Assembly (NCBI GenBank): GCA_016212095.1
Contig: JACRHH010000004.1
Span: forward strand, 60,389 to 124,388
Reading direction: 5' to 3'
Length of the DNA stretch: 64,000 bases
Source of the DNA: Nitrospirota bacterium
Lineage (GTDB): Bacteria > Nitrospirota > Thermodesulfovibrionia > SZUA-242
In this document: piece by piece, positions 52,920 to 63,482 of the stretch
Position numbering within the stretch: the stretch's first letter is position 1
Layout of the letters: the number at the start of each line of letters is the position of its first letter
Position numbers and translations under genes: made by a program
Notes under the pieces: generated by a model
What the model saw: only the letters and a program-made list of their open reading frames with translations
Databases searched by the model: none
What the model was told of the DNA's origin: nothing

Positions 52920-53020
52920 CGGCAATAGCGGACGGGATATTTATTCCGCCCGCGGTGGCGGCAATAGCGGACTGGATATTTATTCCGCCTGCGGTGGCGG
53001 CAATAGCGGACTGGAAATTT
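52920..53020 (+). repeat. 39-bp tandem repeats upstream of the FolD-like gene
   Basis: Two full 39-bp units (52920-52958 and 52959-52997) and a partial third (from 52998) begin CGGCAATAGCGGAC. Each contains an imperfect inverted repeat with GGGATATTTATTCC at its centre. They lie 29-130 bases before the FolD-like ATG and may form tandem hairpins in its leader. Confidence 0.8.
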
Positions 53021-53048
53021 ATCACACTTGAAACCGGGGGATCAGATC

Positions 53049-53993
53049 ATGTCCAACATAATGAACGGGCACGAACTTGCAGACGGCATCAAGGGCAGGG
53101 TTGCCGAAGACGTTACGGCGCTCAGGGAGCATGGAATCGATGTGGGGCTTGGGCTGCTTCTGGTTGGAAGCAACCCTGCGTCGCGGCAGTATTTCAGGGC
53201 GACGCTTCGCGCGTGCGAGAAAACCGGCATAAAGGCGTTTGAGTTCAATGTACGGGAAGACGCATCATTAAACGAAATCCTGAACATCGTTCATGATGTG
53301 AACCGCGACGAGCGCATTCACGGGCTTCTTCCGCTTTTCCCGCTTCCGGCCCGCATCAACGCCCGCCGCGTTGTGAACGAAATTCTGCCGGAGAAGGATG
53401 TGGACGGCCTCGGTTCCGTGTCGGTCGGGCGGCTGGCTGCGGATGAGTCGATGTTCCAGATATTCAGGGAAGGCGCTTACGACAGGCTGTATAACGGATA
53501 CCGCATGTCTTCGGTTCACGGTTTTCTGCCATGCACGCCGTTTGGCGTGATCCGCCTGATCGAGCATTACAATGTTCCGATCAAGGGAGCGCATGTTGTC
53601 GTGATAGGAAAAAGCATCGCGGTCGGCAAGCCGCTTTCGCTCATGCTGCTTGCGAAAGAGGCAACAGTTACCACCTGCCACAGAGAAACCCGCGATCTGG
53701 CGTTTCAGACAAAACAGGCCGACATCATCTGCTCGGCAACCGGCAGGCCGGGGCTGCTGACCGGCGACATGATAAAAAACGGCGCGGTTGTGGTTGACAT
53801 CGGCATCAAGATGCTCGACGACGGCAGCATAACAGGAGACGTGGATTTCGCGTCGGTTTCCAGGCGCGCTTCGCTCGTCACGCCGGTTCCGGGCGGCGTG
53901 GGGCCGGTGACAATCGCCATGCTGTTAAAAAACACCGTGCGCTCGGCGCAGAGGACGGAGTTTATGAAAAGCCCGCTGACAACCGGGGGGTGA
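53049..53993 (+). CDS. FolD-like methylenetetrahydrofolate dehydrogenase with altered catalytic residues
   Basis: The 314-residue protein matches the FolD family (GSNPASRQYF, VIGKSIAVGKPLSLMLL, TPVPGGVGPVTIAMLL), but the catalytic Lys of YxxxK is Thr52 (Tyr48 present) and the QLPLP Gln is Leu96 (GLLPLFPLP); KDVDG Asp is retained. A longer segment follows (residues about 125-160). Yeast Mtd1, which has a Thr and Tyr at these places, is a monofunctional NAD-dependent dehydrogenase without cyclohydrolase. This protein may be similar. ATG 53049 with GGGGGAT upstream is preferred over TTG 53028. Confidence 0.85.
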   Translation: MSNIMNGHELADGIKGRVAEDVTALREHGIDVGLGLLLVGSNPASRQYFRATLRACEKTGIKAFEFNVREDASLNEILNIVHDVNRDERIHGLLPLFPLPARINARRVVNEILPEKDVDGLGSVSVGRLAADESMFQIFREGAYDRLYNGYRMSSVHGFLPCTPFGVIRLIEHYNVPIKGAHVVVIGKSIAVGKPLSLMLLAKEATVTTCHRETRDLAFQTKQADIICSATGRPGLLTGDMIKNGAVVVDIGIKMLDDGSITGDVDFASVSRRASLVTPVPGGVGPVTIAMLLKNTVRSAQRTEFMKSPLTTGG

Positions 53994-54202
53994 CAGGCAA
54001 AACATGCTGTTTCCCCTGGTTCCCCTGCATGGGCGCGGTTATCGGCTTGCTCCGGAGATTGCCGGAAATTGATGATTCCGCAATATGATCCGCATTCAGC
54101 GGTTCATGCCGATCCGGTTGCATGTTTTCAGAAACAGCGGTATCGTTTGAAAACGAGGGCAAACCTGCCGCTCATAATTAATAGTGAAGGAGAGACAAGG
54201 CA

Positions 54203-54334
54203 ATGTATCGATGCACAATCTGCGGTTACATCTACGATCCGGCTAACGAGGGGGGTGTTGCTTTTGAAGATCTGCCAGACGACTGGCGCTGTCCTGTCTG
54301 CAACGCGCCGAAGGAGGCATTTGAGCCTGTTTAA
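54203..54334 (+). CDS. Rubredoxin, short type
   Basis: The 43-residue protein has both metal-binding pairs CTICGY and CPVCNAP and the LPDDWRC segment. The loop between is shortened compared with the 52-54-residue type, as in the D. desulfuricans short rubredoxin. It is an electron carrier, usually for oxygen or oxidative-stress reductases in anaerobes. GGAGAG lies upstream of ATG 54203. Confidence 0.9.
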   Translation: MYRCTICGYIYDPANEGGVAFEDLPDDWRCPVCNAPKEAFEPV

Positions 54335-54483
54335 GCCTGAACAACTGAAATCCGGCAATTGTTTCTTTTTTGTGTCCGCGTATGATAAATTTTCATCTTT
54401 ATACATCAAATCAGCCCCGCTGCATATCCATGTCAGGAACATCGGAACGGTTAGCGTGGAGCCAACGAAGGGAGGAACGGTTT

Positions 54484-54702
54484 GTGAACGATCGCGAAGC
54501 CGTGGATATACTTCGTAACGAGAGCGAGGAATTCAGAACTCTGGAAACAGAGCATCTGACTCTGGAGAGGACTCTCGATGAAATGAACAAAAGGAAACAC
54601 CTCACGCCTGAGGAGGAGATGGAGCGCAAGACCATCCAAAAGCAGAAGCTGGCCAAGAAGGATCGAATGGCGGAGTTGCTTCGCCTGAAGTGCAAGGGCT
54701 AG
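54484..54702 (+). CDS. DUF465 (YdcH-like) protein
   Basis: The 72-residue protein is a helical coiled coil of the DUF465 family: ESEEFRTLETEHLTLERTLDEMNKRKHLTPEEEMERKTIQKQKLAKKDRM. Start GTG 54484 follows GGAGG with 8-base spacing; the open frame upstream does not look coding. Function unknown; often found as a stand-alone small protein in proteobacteria. Confidence 0.8.
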   Translation: MNDREAVDILRNESEEFRTLETEHLTLERTLDEMNKRKHLTPEEEMERKTIQKQKLAKKDRMAELLRLKCKG

Positions 54703-54744
54703 AAACAAGCCTGCCGCGACTACTCATTCAAGCCTTCATTCGCA

Positions 54745-54773
54745 GCGCGGTCTGACGTTATGTCTGGCCGCGC
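54745..54773 (+). terminator. Hairpin between DUF465 gene and ilvD
   Basis: 12-bp stem with one mismatch and one wobble pair (GCGCGGTCTGAC opposite GTCTGGCCGCGC), five-base loop. It may terminate the DUF465 transcript or form a leader hairpin for ilvD. Confidence 0.45.
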
Positions 54774-54833
54774 CGACGCGTTGTTATTGACAACGGAACT
54801 AACCATTGTGATAAGCGGAGTTTACCGACCGGG

Positions 54834-56486
54834 ATGAGAAGCACCACCATAAAATCAGGCATTGAACGCGCTCCGCACAGGGCGCTTTTATACGCGACCG
54901 GCATTTCGCCATCGCAGATGGACAGGCCGTTCATCGGCGTGGCTACAAGTTTCACAGACCTTATCCCCGGCCATTCCGGGATGCGCGACCTTGAGCGTTT
55001 CATCGAAAAGGGCGTTCACACAGGCGGCGGCGTTCCGTTTTTCTTTGGCGTTCCGGGCATTTGTGACGGCATCGCCATGGGCCATAAGGGAATGCATTAC
55101 AGCCTTGCATCGCGCGAACTTATCGCCGACATGGTTGAGTCCGTTGCCGAGGCGCACCGGCTGGACGGCCTTGTGCTGCTCACCAATTGCGACAAGATTA
55201 CGCCGGGAATGCTCATGGCGGCGGCAAGGCTCGATATTCCTTCGATAGTGGTGACAGCCGGGCCCATGCTTTCGGGCAGACGGCATGGTCGCAGACTGAA
55301 TCTCACAAGCGACACATTCGAGGCTGTGGGCAAGTTCAAGCGCGGCGAGATAGACAAGAAGGAACTTGAAGCGCTAGAGATATGCGCCTGTCCCGGAGCC
55401 GGTTCATGTCAGGGGATGTACACCGCGAACACCATGGCATGTGTGACCGAGGCATTGGGCATGAGCCTTCCCGGTTGCGCCGCAACTCCGGCGGTGGTTG
55501 CCGAGAAGCGGCGAATCGCTTTCGACAGCGGCGTGAGGATCGTCGAGCTTGTCGAAAAAGAGATTACTCCGGGCAAGATCATCACGCGAAAATCGGTGGA
55601 AAACGCCATTCGCGTTGACATGGCGCTTGGCGGATCGACAAACACTGTCCTGCATATACCAGCCATCGCGCATGAAGCTGGAATAAAGCTGCCGCTTGAG
55701 CGGTTCGACGAGCTTGGCGCCGACACGCCGCACATCTGCAACATGATTCCAGGCGGCGTGCATTACATGGAAGACCTCTATTACGCGGGCGGCATCCCGG
55801 CGGTTTTGTCGCGCCTGAGGGACAAGCTGCATAACACGCCCACAGTATCGGGCAAGAAGATTCATGCCATTGCCGACAAGGCGGTTATTGCCGACGCCGA
55901 CGTTATTCGCGCACAGGCCGACGCCTACCATGCCGAGGGCGGAATCGCGGTGCTGAAGGGCAACATCGCGCCGGACGGATGCGTTGTGAAACAGACGGCT
56001 GTCAGCGATGAGATGCGCGTTTTCGAGGGAGCAGCGAAGGTGTTCGACTCGGAAGAGGCCGGAATGAAGGCGATTCTGGACGGCAATATCAAGGCTGGCG
56101 ACGTTGTGGTTATTCGCTACGAAGGCCCGAAGGGCGGCCCCGGAATGCGCGAGATGCTCTCGCCGACAGCCGCAATCGCAGGCATGGGACTGGCAACATC
56201 GGTGGCGCTGATAACCGACGGGCGTTTTTCGGGCGGCACGCGCGGCCCCTGCATAGGTCATGTGTCGCCTGAGGCGATGGAAGGCGGAACGCTGGCAATC
56301 GTCATGGACGGCGACAGAATAAGGATTGACATCCCGAAGCGTTCGATTACGCTTCTGGTGGATGACGGCGAAATCAAGCGCAGGCTTGCCGGATGGCGCG
56401 CACCGGCGCCCAAAATTACAAAAGGCTGGCTTTCGAGATACGCCAGACTGGTTACGTCCGCCGGAACCGGCGCGGTGATGCGTTGA
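54834..56486 (+). CDS. ilvD: Dihydroxy-acid dehydratase
   Basis: Fe-S dehydratase in branched-chain amino-acid synthesis. The 550-residue protein has the cluster Cys in [40 protein letters not shown] and [19 protein letters not shown]. It precedes ilvB and ilvH, so the valine/isoleucine pathway is organised in one operon. No attenuator or T-box is recognised upstream. Confidence 0.96.
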   Translation: MRSTTIKSGIERAPHRALLYATGISPSQMDRPFIGVATSFTDLIPGHSGMRDLERFIEKGVHTGGGVPFFFGVPGICDGIAMGHKGMHYSLASRELIADMVESVAEAHRLDGLVLLTNCDKITPGMLMAAARLDIPSIVVTAGPMLSGRRHGRRLNLTSDTFEAVGKFKRGEIDKKELEALEICACPGAGSCQGMYTANTMACVTEALGMSLPGCAATPAVVAEKRRIAFDSGVRIVELVEKEITPGKIITRKSVENAIRVDMALGGSTNTVLHIPAIAHEAGIKLPLERFDELGADTPHICNMIPGGVHYMEDLYYAGGIPAVLSRLRDKLHNTPTVSGKKIHAIADKAVIADADVIRAQADAYHAEGGIAVLKGNIAPDGCVVKQTAVSDEMRVFEGAAKVFDSEEAGMKAILDGNIKAGDVVVIRYEGPKGGPGMREMLSPTAAIAGMGLATSVALITDGRFSGGTRGPCIGHVSPEAMEGGTLAIVMDGDRIRIDIPKRSITLLVDDGEIKRRLAGWRAPAPKITKGWLSRYARLVTSAGTGAVMR

Positions 56487-56548
56487 CAAACGCGGCAATC
56501 GATCATTGCATCCGCGCCGTTGTGGCGGAACCGGCGCGGTGATGCGTT
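56462..56548 (+). repeat. 23-bp direct repeat at the end of ilvD
   Basis: A 23-base sequence at 56462-56484, covering the last ilvD codons, is repeated exactly at 56526-56548 in the ilvD-ilvB gap. It suggests a small duplication of the ilvD 3' end. Confidence 0.75.
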
Positions 56549-56595
56549 CATAACGCAGTGTTTTTCGATCTGACAATCAAGGAGTTAATACAAAC

Positions 56596-58362
56596 ATGAA
56601 AAACATGAAGAATACAAAGAAGATGACCGGAGCGAAGATTATCCTCGAATCGCTCAAGAAAGAGAACGTTTCGACAGTATTCGGCTATCCGGGCGGCGTG
56701 GTTCTCGGCATTTTCGACGAGCTTTACGACGACAAGGATCTGAAGCTCATTCTCACCCGCCACGAGCAGGGCGCGGTTCACATGGCCGACGGCTACGCGC
56801 GCGTTACCGGCGAGCCGGGAGTTGCGCTTGTGACAAGCGGCCCCGGAGCAACAAATACAGTAACCGGCATAGCAAACGCCTACATGGACTCGATTCCGAT
56901 GGTGGTGCTCACCGGCCAGGTTCCGACAGCCCTCATCGGCAACGACGCCTTTCAGGAGGCCGACATAGTCGGCATCACGCGGCCATGCACCAAGTATAAC
57001 TATCTGGTAAAAGACGTTAAAGACCTTGCGTATACCATAAAAGAAGCATTCCATATCGCGCGCACCGGACGTCCGGGGCCTGTTCTGATCGATCTTCCCA
57101 AGGATATTACAACCGCGTCGTGCGATTTTGTCTGGCCCGACAAGGTTGACATCCGGAGCTACCGGCCCACGATGCAGGGCAACAAAGTGGTGATGAAGCA
57201 GGCTGCCGTTGCGGCGGCGGCGGCGAAAAAGCCGGTTATCATCGCGGGCGGCGGCGTGGTGGCCTCAGGCGCGTACAAGGAACTACTGGAGTTCGCCAAG
57301 CTTTTGAATGCGCCGGTAACAACCACGATGATGGCGCTTGGAGCGTTTCCCGCTTCTAATCCGCTTTCACTTGGAATGCCCGGAATGCACGGCACTTATT
57401 ACGCCAACATGGCGATACAGAACAGCGACATGCTGATCGGCGTGGGCGTGCGTTTCGAGGATCGCGTCACAGGCAAGACATCCACATTCGCGCCGCACGC
57501 AAAGATCATCCAGATCGACATTGACCCAACATCGATCCGAAAGAACGTGCGCGTTGACATTCCGGTTGTCGGCGACATCAAGAACGTGCTTCGCGATATG
57601 AACACAATTCTGAAGGATGAGATCAAGCCCAAGTGGGACGAGGTTTCCAAGTCGTGGCTAAAGCAGATAGACGACTGGAAGAGCCAGCACCCCCTCTCCT
57701 ATTCCCTGAAAAATGATGTCATCAAGCCGCAGTTCGTGGTCGAAAAGCTCTACGAGATTACAAAGGGCAACGCTATTATCACCACCGAGGTCGGCCAGAA
57801 CCAGATGTGGGCGGCCCAGTTTTACAGATATGAACAGCCACGCCACTGGGTTTCTTCGGGCGGACTTGGCACGATGGGATTCGGTTTTCCGGCGGCAATA
57901 GGCGCGCAGCTTGCAAAACCGGATGCGTTGGTGATTGACATCGCGGGCGACGGAAGCATTCAGATGAACATACAGGAGATTGCAACCGCCGTCATCAATA
58001 AACTGCCGGTGAAGGTGGCCATCCTGAACAACCAGTACCTCGGCATGGTGCGTCAGTGGCAGGAGCTTTTCTACGGTGAACGATATTCGCACACGTTTCT
58101 AGATTCGCATATGATTCCCGACTTCGTGAAGGTGGCCGAGGCATACGGCGCCGTCGGGCTTCGCGCAACCAAGCCAAGCGAGGTTGAACCTGTAATCCGC
58201 GAGGCTATCAAGGTGAAGCAGCCGGTGTTCATGGACTTCATCTGCGACTGGAAGGAGAAGGTTTACCCAATGGTTCCGGCCGGCGGCTCACTGGATGAAA
58301 TGCTTCTGCCCGAACCGGAAGCAAAGGAAGAAAAAAAGAAGAAATTGAAGGCGGTGAAATAA
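56596..58362 (+). CDS. ilvB: Acetolactate synthase large subunit
   Basis: Thiamine-diphosphate enzyme making acetolactate and acetohydroxybutyrate. The 588-residue protein has [24 protein letters not shown] with the catalytic Glu, [18 protein letters not shown], and the ThDP motif [40 protein letters not shown] precedes the ATG. It overlaps ilvH by one base. Confidence 0.96.
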   Translation: MKNMKNTKKMTGAKIILESLKKENVSTVFGYPGGVVLGIFDELYDDKDLKLILTRHEQGAVHMADGYARVTGEPGVALVTSGPGATNTVTGIANAYMDSIPMVVLTGQVPTALIGNDAFQEADIVGITRPCTKYNYLVKDVKDLAYTIKEAFHIARTGRPGPVLIDLPKDITTASCDFVWPDKVDIRSYRPTMQGNKVVMKQAAVAAAAAKKPVIIAGGGVVASGAYKELLEFAKLLNAPVTTTMMALGAFPASNPLSLGMPGMHGTYYANMAIQNSDMLIGVGVRFEDRVTGKTSTFAPHAKIIQIDIDPTSIRKNVRVDIPVVGDIKNVLRDMNTILKDEIKPKWDEVSKSWLKQIDDWKSQHPLSYSLKNDVIKPQFVVEKLYEITKGNAIITTEVGQNQMWAAQFYRYEQPRHWVSSGGLGTMGFGFPAAIGAQLAKPDALVIDIAGDGSIQMNIQEIATAVINKLPVKVAILNNQYLGMVRQWQELFYGERYSHTFLDSHMIPDFVKVAEAYGAVGLRATKPSEVEPVIREAIKVKQPVFMDFICDWKEKVYPMVPAGGSLDEMLLPEPEAKEEKKKKLKAVK

Positions 58363-58844
58363 TGAGACATACGATTTCGGTTCTCGTTGAAAACAAGTTC
58401 GGCGTACTGTCCAGAATATCGGGGCTCTTCAGCGGGCGCGGATTCAACATCGAGAGCATTTCCGTTGGTGAAACCCTCGACCCGCAGATCTCGCAGATGA
58501 CGATCATTACCTCCGGCGACGACCAGATCATCGAACAGATCACCAAGCAGTTGAACAAGCTGGTGGATGTGATCAAGGTTGTCGATCTTCTGGAAGTCGA
58601 TCATGTCGAGCGAGAGATGGTGCTTATCAAGGTGTCGCCACGGCAGGAGCAGAAGGCCGAGGTGCTTCGCGTTGCCGAGATATTCCGCGGGCGCATCATC
58701 GATTCCAGCCCCAAGACATACACCATTGAAGTGACAGGCGATGAAAAGAAGATCGAGGCGCTTATCGGCATTCTCCGCCCGATGGGCATCAAGGAATTCA
58801 TACGCACCGGCAAGATTGCGATATCGCGGGAGGGAATAAAATAG
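58362..58844 (+). CDS. ilvH: Acetolactate synthase small (regulatory) subunit
   Basis: Regulatory subunit binding valine. The 160-residue protein has the ACT domain ([32 protein letters not shown]) and a C-terminal domain. The ATG overlaps the ilvB stop (TAATG). Confidence 0.95.
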   Translation: MRHTISVLVENKFGVLSRISGLFSGRGFNIESISVGETLDPQISQMTIITSGDDQIIEQITKQLNKLVDVIKVVDLLEVDHVEREMVLIKVSPRQEQKAEVLRVAEIFRGRIIDSSPKTYTIEVTGDEKKIEALIGILRPMGIKEFIRTGKIAISREGIK

Positions 58845-58922
58845 AGGCGGATTTGCCGAAGGTCTTCGCGAGCGGGAGGCCTGCAAGCCGAAAGCCTGCA
58901 AGCCGGGAAACCTGTAAACATC

Positions 58923-59873
58923 GTGTTGCCGCTTAACGCCATACGTGCCGTCAATGCCGCTCTCGCGGTATTGGTTGCTGTCCTCTCTCTTCTTTTGGTG
59001 AGACATTACACGACCGAGGCGCTGAAGAATATCGCTTCCGGCAAGACTGCCGGCAAGGCCGCCGGACAGGCTGGCGGCCAGGCAGGGGAGAAATCGCCGG
59101 CGCCTCGGAAAGAGACTGCGGCGCGCGGCTTGCCGTCTTATGCGCCTATACTTGACAAGAACCCGTTCGGCAAGAATCCGGCAGGGCCGCTTACTGTCAT
59201 CGAGGGCATTTCCATAAAGGATGCCCCGCAAGCCGTTCAGAGTTCAGATTTGACGCTGGTTGGAACCATCGCCGGTGAGGGAAGATACGGTTTCGCCATA
59301 TTCGAGGACAAGAAGCGCGAACAGGCCATTATTCGCGTGTCGTCGGAGATTCCCGGCGTCGGACGGCTCCAGTCGGTCAGGCCAGATTCCGCAACCATCA
59401 TGACACCTGCCGGACGAATCAAGCTCGAACTTGCGAAAATCATAAAAACTGTCGAGGAGAAGCCGTCTGCGCAGGAAGTGAAAACGCCTGCGGCTGCCGG
59501 AGACAAAAAAATCGTGCCGGCAAAAGAAGTTGCGTTTATAAAGCAGACCGGCAAGCAGGATTTCGTTCTGGACAGGGAGGGCGTGCAGGAGTCTTTAAAA
59601 AACCCGCAACGGGTTCTGACCGATGCGCGAATGCTGCCGAACATGGTTGACGGCAAGCAGACCGGATTCAAGGTTTCCGAGGTCAAGGGCGGCGGCATAT
59701 ACGACAAGCTCGGTCTCAGAAACGGTGACATCCTGCTTAAAATCAACGCGCTCGACCTCAACAGCCCCGACAGCGGCATTCAGGCGTTCAGCACACTGAA
59801 GGGCGCGGATAGAATCACGCTGAACATTATTCGCAACGAACAAAAAATCACAATGAGTTACCAAGTGCAATAG
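58923..59873 (+). CDS. gspC: Type II secretion protein GspC
   Basis: Inner-membrane linker of the type II secretion system. The 316-residue protein has one N-terminal transmembrane helix (AALAVLVAVLSLLLVRHY), the HR domain (LPSYAPILDKNPFGKNP...DLTLVGTIAG) and a C-terminal PDZ domain (ESLKNPQRVLTDARMLPN...GGGIYDKLGLRNGDILLKINALDL). Start is GTG 58923. It contacts GspD, encoded next. Confidence 0.86.
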   Translation: MLPLNAIRAVNAALAVLVAVLSLLLVRHYTTEALKNIASGKTAGKAAGQAGGQAGEKSPAPRKETAARGLPSYAPILDKNPFGKNPAGPLTVIEGISIKDAPQAVQSSDLTLVGTIAGEGRYGFAIFEDKKREQAIIRVSSEIPGVGRLQSVRPDSATIMTPAGRIKLELAKIIKTVEEKPSAQEVKTPAAAGDKKIVPAKEVAFIKQTGKQDFVLDREGVQESLKNPQRVLTDARMLPNMVDGKQTGFKVSEVKGGGIYDKLGLRNGDILLKINALDLNSPDSGIQAFSTLKGADRITLNIIRNEQKITMSYQVQ

Positions 59874-59895
59874 CATAAATATACAAGGGGTTACA

Positions 59896-61953
59896 TTGAA
59901 CAAGTTAAAGTTTGTTATCAGCTTAGCGATTATTCTGTTCCAGTTTGCAGCCCCAACTGCCGACGCGTTTGCTGCCGAGGAAAAACCCGCCGCGTCAAAA
60001 AAGGCCGCGTCAGGCGTTGCGTTCAACTTCGTGGATGTGGAGCTTCCGGCTGTCGTGAAGTTCATCAGCGAGGTTACGGGCCGGAACTTCATTTTTGACG
60101 AGACGCTCAAGGGCAAGGTCACGATAATCGCGCCGACCAAACTGACTGAGGAAGACGCATTCCGGCTTTTCTCCGCGATACTCGAAGTGAAGGGTTTTGC
60201 CATTCTTCCATCCGGCGTCAACGCATTCAAGATCGTGCCGCAGGCAAGCGCGAAGGAGGGCGAAACTCCGGTGCTTAGCGGCACAGCACAGTCCGCCATA
60301 GACGAAACATATGTTGCGCGCCTTATTCAGCTTGAAAACATCTCGGCTCGCGAGGCGGTAACCTTCCTCAAGCCTCTGGCCTCGAAGAACGCCCATCTCG
60401 CCTATTTCGGGCCGGGCAACCTGCTTCTGGTTGTCGATTCGGAAATGAACATCGGCAAGCTGATGAACGTGATCAAGCTGATCGATCTGCCCACGCGCGC
60501 GGTCGAGCTCGATCTTGTCCAGCTTCAACATGCCAATGCCGCGAATCTTGCAATTATCATTACCGACGCGCTTTTCCAGCAGAGCTCGAAAGTGAAGAAG
60601 CCGGAAGACGAAGGACGCGACGAATTCGTGGCTGTCGTGCCGGACGAGCGGCTGAACGCGCTGATACTTATCGGCAGCAACAAGGCCCGCAAAGATCAAA
60701 TCAAGGAATTGATTGCCCTTCTTGATCGTCCGCTTCCGGATTCATCCGGCAAAACCAAGGTCTATCCGCTTCAATACGCCAATGCCGACGAGCTGGCTCC
60801 GGTGCTGCTTGGACTGGCCAAGGCGATGCAGACCGACGCGAACTCCAGCAAGCAGAGGCGGCAGGCCAGAACCGGCGCGCCGCCATCCGTAGACTCAGGC
60901 TCCATCGGCAACGTGGTTATCGTGCCGCATGTGGCAACAAATTCGCTCGTCATCACCGCCGCGCCATCCGATTACGCAAACATGGTTACGGTTATCAAGC
61001 AGCTCGACATAAAGCGAAGGCAGGTGTTCGTTGAGGCGATGATAGCCGAGGTTTCCATTAACAAGCTTCAGGATCTGGGAACCAAATGGCGCGCGGCTGT
61101 GGGCACCGACGGCTATCCGGCGGCGGTTGCCGGAGTGGGCCAGGTGGACGCGGGAACGATGACCAATATAATTTCCGGGCTGTCCGGCCTGACGATTGGC
61201 GGCGCTGGAAACATGATCAAGGGATCGTACACCAATCCGTCAACCGGCACGGCAACCAGTTTCACCATGCCGGGCTACGCCGCGATCTTCAACGTGAACG
61301 AATTCCGCAACACCATCAACATTCTGTCGTCTCCCAATATTCTCACCTCCGACAATCAGGAGGCTGAGATACATGTTGGCGAAAACGTGCCGATCATATC
61401 GAAGCAGGACACCACAACAGCCGGAATCACTTCCAATATAATCGAGCGCAAGGATGTCGGCATCCGGCTGAAACTCACGCCGAAGATCAGCGACGGCGAA
61501 TATGTGAGCCTCGACATCTACCAGGAAATATCGGCGGTTCCGGGCGCGCAGTCGGAAAACATAATCACCAAGGTCGGCCCGTCGATCACAACGCGCTCCG
61601 CAAAGACCAGCGTCGTGGTCAAGGATGGCGAAACCATCGTAATCGGCGGACTCATTCGCGAGAACGAGACAGAGACTCTAACCAAAGTGCCGCTTCTTGG
61701 CGACATTCCGGTTCTGGGCTGGCTGTTCAAGTTCAGATCGAAGTCGAAGGAAAAGACAAACCTGCTCATATTCCTCACTCCAAGAATTGTGAGAGACGCC
61801 GAGGACATGCGGAACATATCCGCCGAGAAGATGATGAAGTACCAGGAGAATGTCGGCAAGGACTTGCCCGAAAAGAAGTCTGATGAAACCTCCGATAAAC
61901 CGGCTGATAAACCGGCTGATAAAACTGATACTGAGGCCGTAAAGCAGCCGTGA
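59896..61953 (+). CDS. gspD: Type II secretion secretin GspD
   Basis: Outer-membrane secretin ring. The 685-residue protein has a signal peptide, N0-N3 domains (VELPAVVKFISEVTGRNFIFDETLKGKVTI at N0), and the secretin domain: AIFNVNEFRNTINILSSPNILTSDNQEAEIHVGENVPI, VGIRLKLTPKI and the TVVVIGGLIRE-like IVIGGLIRENETET, then VPLLGDIPVLGWLFKF. Start TTG 59896 follows AAGGGG. It overlaps gspE by four bases. Confidence 0.94.
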   Translation: MNKLKFVISLAIILFQFAAPTADAFAAEEKPAASKKAASGVAFNFVDVELPAVVKFISEVTGRNFIFDETLKGKVTIIAPTKLTEEDAFRLFSAILEVKGFAILPSGVNAFKIVPQASAKEGETPVLSGTAQSAIDETYVARLIQLENISAREAVTFLKPLASKNAHLAYFGPGNLLLVVDSEMNIGKLMNVIKLIDLPTRAVELDLVQLQHANAANLAIIITDALFQQSSKVKKPEDEGRDEFVAVVPDERLNALILIGSNKARKDQIKELIALLDRPLPDSSGKTKVYPLQYANADELAPVLLGLAKAMQTDANSSKQRRQARTGAPPSVDSGSIGNVVIVPHVATNSLVITAAPSDYANMVTVIKQLDIKRRQVFVEAMIAEVSINKLQDLGTKWRAAVGTDGYPAAVAGVGQVDAGTMTNIISGLSGLTIGGAGNMIKGSYTNPSTGTATSFTMPGYAAIFNVNEFRNTINILSSPNILTSDNQEAEIHVGENVPIISKQDTTTAGITSNIIERKDVGIRLKLTPKISDGEYVSLDIYQEISAVPGAQSENIITKVGPSITTRSAKTSVVVKDGETIVIGGLIRENETETLTKVPLLGDIPVLGWLFKFRSKSKEKTNLLIFLTPRIVRDAEDMRNISAEKMMKYQENVGKDLPEKKSDETSDKPADKPADKTDTEAVKQP

Positions 61954-63482
61954 CAGAGACTTTTCTGAACGAGATCACCGATGATCTGGTCGATGAATCG
62001 GTTCTTGAGCATGTGTCGCCTGAGTTCTGCCGGGCAAATGGCATTCTTCCGATGCGGGTGGTCGAAACCGCGCTGATCGGCGCGGTTTCGGCCCCGGATG
62101 GAATTCTGCCGCTATCCGAGATAGCGCGTCTGCTGAAGCTCAAGACCGCCGCTCCTGTTTACGCCTCAAGCGGCGCGATTGCCGCCGCCATCAACAGGTT
62201 CTACAGCCGGGCCGACACCGGCGGCGCGCAGTCGATTGTGGACGACCTGAAAAGCGGCGACCTGAAAAGCCTCGCAACCGAATGGGAACGCCCGCGCGAC
62301 CTCATGGAACTGGCCGACGAGGGGCCGATCATCAGGCTTCTGAACTCGATCATGCTCGAAGCCGTGAAAGAACGCGCCAGCGATATTCATGTGGAGCCAT
62401 ATGAGAAGGAACTGGACATCCGGTTCCGCGTTGACGGCGTTCTACGGAAAATACTCTCGCCGCCCAAGGTTGTGCAGGAGTCGCTTGTAAGCCGAATAAA
62501 GATCATGGCGTCGCTCGACATAGCCGAAAAGCGCCTCGCGCAGGACGGGCGAATTCGTCTGCTGATCGGCGGGCGCGACATCGATCTTCGCGTCTCTATC
62601 GTTCCCACATCGTTCGGCGAACGCGCGGTGCTTCGCCTTCTCGACCGGCGGCACGGCGTCATCGACTTCACGAAGGTGGGCATGGGCGCGGAAGACATCA
62701 GCCGGATTGACGGTCTGCTCAAGCGTCCAAACGGCATAATTCTTGTCACCGGCCCCACCGGAAGCGGCAAGACAACAACGCTCTACAGCGCATTGATGCG
62801 GTTGAACAGCGTCGAGCGGAACATCATTACCATCGAAGACCCTGTGGAATACCAGCTTCCGGGCATCGGCCAGATTCAGGTTGCGCCGAAGATCGGCATG
62901 ACGTTCTCGGCTGGATTGCGTTCGGTTCTTCGGCAAGACCCCGACGTTATCATGGTTGGCGAGATCCGCGACCGCGAGACAGCCGAAATTGCCATTCACG
63001 CATCGCTTACCGGTCATCTTGTTCTCTCCACGCTCCACACAAACAGCGCCGCCGGAGCGGTTGCCCGCCTGCTCGACATGGGAATAGAGCCGTTTCTGGT
63101 TTCGTCGTCGCTTTCAGCGGCAATCGCCCAGCGGCTTGTGCGCATGATATGCCCGCACTGCCGCGTGGAAATCGATATGCCGCCGGAAATGGCGACGCAC
63201 TTCGGCGCGAAGATACCCGAAAAACTCTATCACGGAACCGGCTGCGCCAAATGCAACGGATACGGCTATCTGGGCAGGCTTGGCATATTCGAGTTTCTGA
63301 TGGTCACGCCGGAAATCAGGAGCATGATCAGCGCGAATACGGACGCGCAGTCTATCCAGAAGGCGGCGATCGACTGCGGCATGACCACGATGTTCGAGGA
63401 CGGCATAGCCAAGGCCGCCGCCGGACTTACCACGCTGGAGGAGATCCTCCGCGTAACACAGACCGACAATGCGGGGGGTTAG
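61950..63482 (+). CDS. gspE: Type II secretion ATPase GspE
   Basis: Hexameric ATPase powering pseudopilus assembly. The 510-residue protein has an N-terminal docking domain, Walker A GPTGSGKTTTLYSAL (about residue 268), ITIEDPVEYQLPG, VLRQDPDVIMVGEIRDRETAEIA (Walker B) and a zinc tetracysteine CPHC...CAKC. Start is GTG 61950. Its stop overlaps the hicB stop on the other strand. Confidence 0.95.
   Translation: MTETFLNEITDDLVDESVLEHVSPEFCRANGILPMRVVETALIGAVSAPDGILPLSEIARLLKLKTAAPVYASSGAIAAAINRFYSRADTGGAQSIVDDLKSGDLKSLATEWERPRDLMELADEGPIIRLLNSIMLEAVKERASDIHVEPYEKELDIRFRVDGVLRKILSPPKVVQESLVSRIKIMASLDIAEKRLAQDGRIRLLIGGRDIDLRVSIVPTSFGERAVLRLLDRRHGVIDFTKVGMGAEDISRIDGLLKRPNGIILVTGPTGSGKTTTLYSALMRLNSVERNIITIEDPVEYQLPGIGQIQVAPKIGMTFSAGLRSVLRQDPDVIMVGEIRDRETAEIAIHASLTGHLVLSTLHTNSAAGAVARLLDMGIEPFLVSSSLSAAIAQRLVRMICPHCRVEIDMPPEMATHFGAKIPEKLYHGTGCAKCNGYGYLGRLGIFEFLMVTPEIRSMISANTDAQSIQKAAIDCGMTTMFEDGIAKAAAGLTTLEEILRVTQTDNAGG

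Noticed and set aside
52920..53020. CRISPR array
   Set aside because: Units are contiguous with no unique spacers and there are no cas genes.
54703..54833. T-box or amino-acid attenuator before ilvD
   Set aside because: No T-box sequence or Val/Leu/Ile-rich leader peptide; only a hairpin.
55404..56576. 390-codon minus-strand frame opposite ilvD
   Set aside because: Antisense shadow; composition is Arg/His/Cys-rich with no family match.
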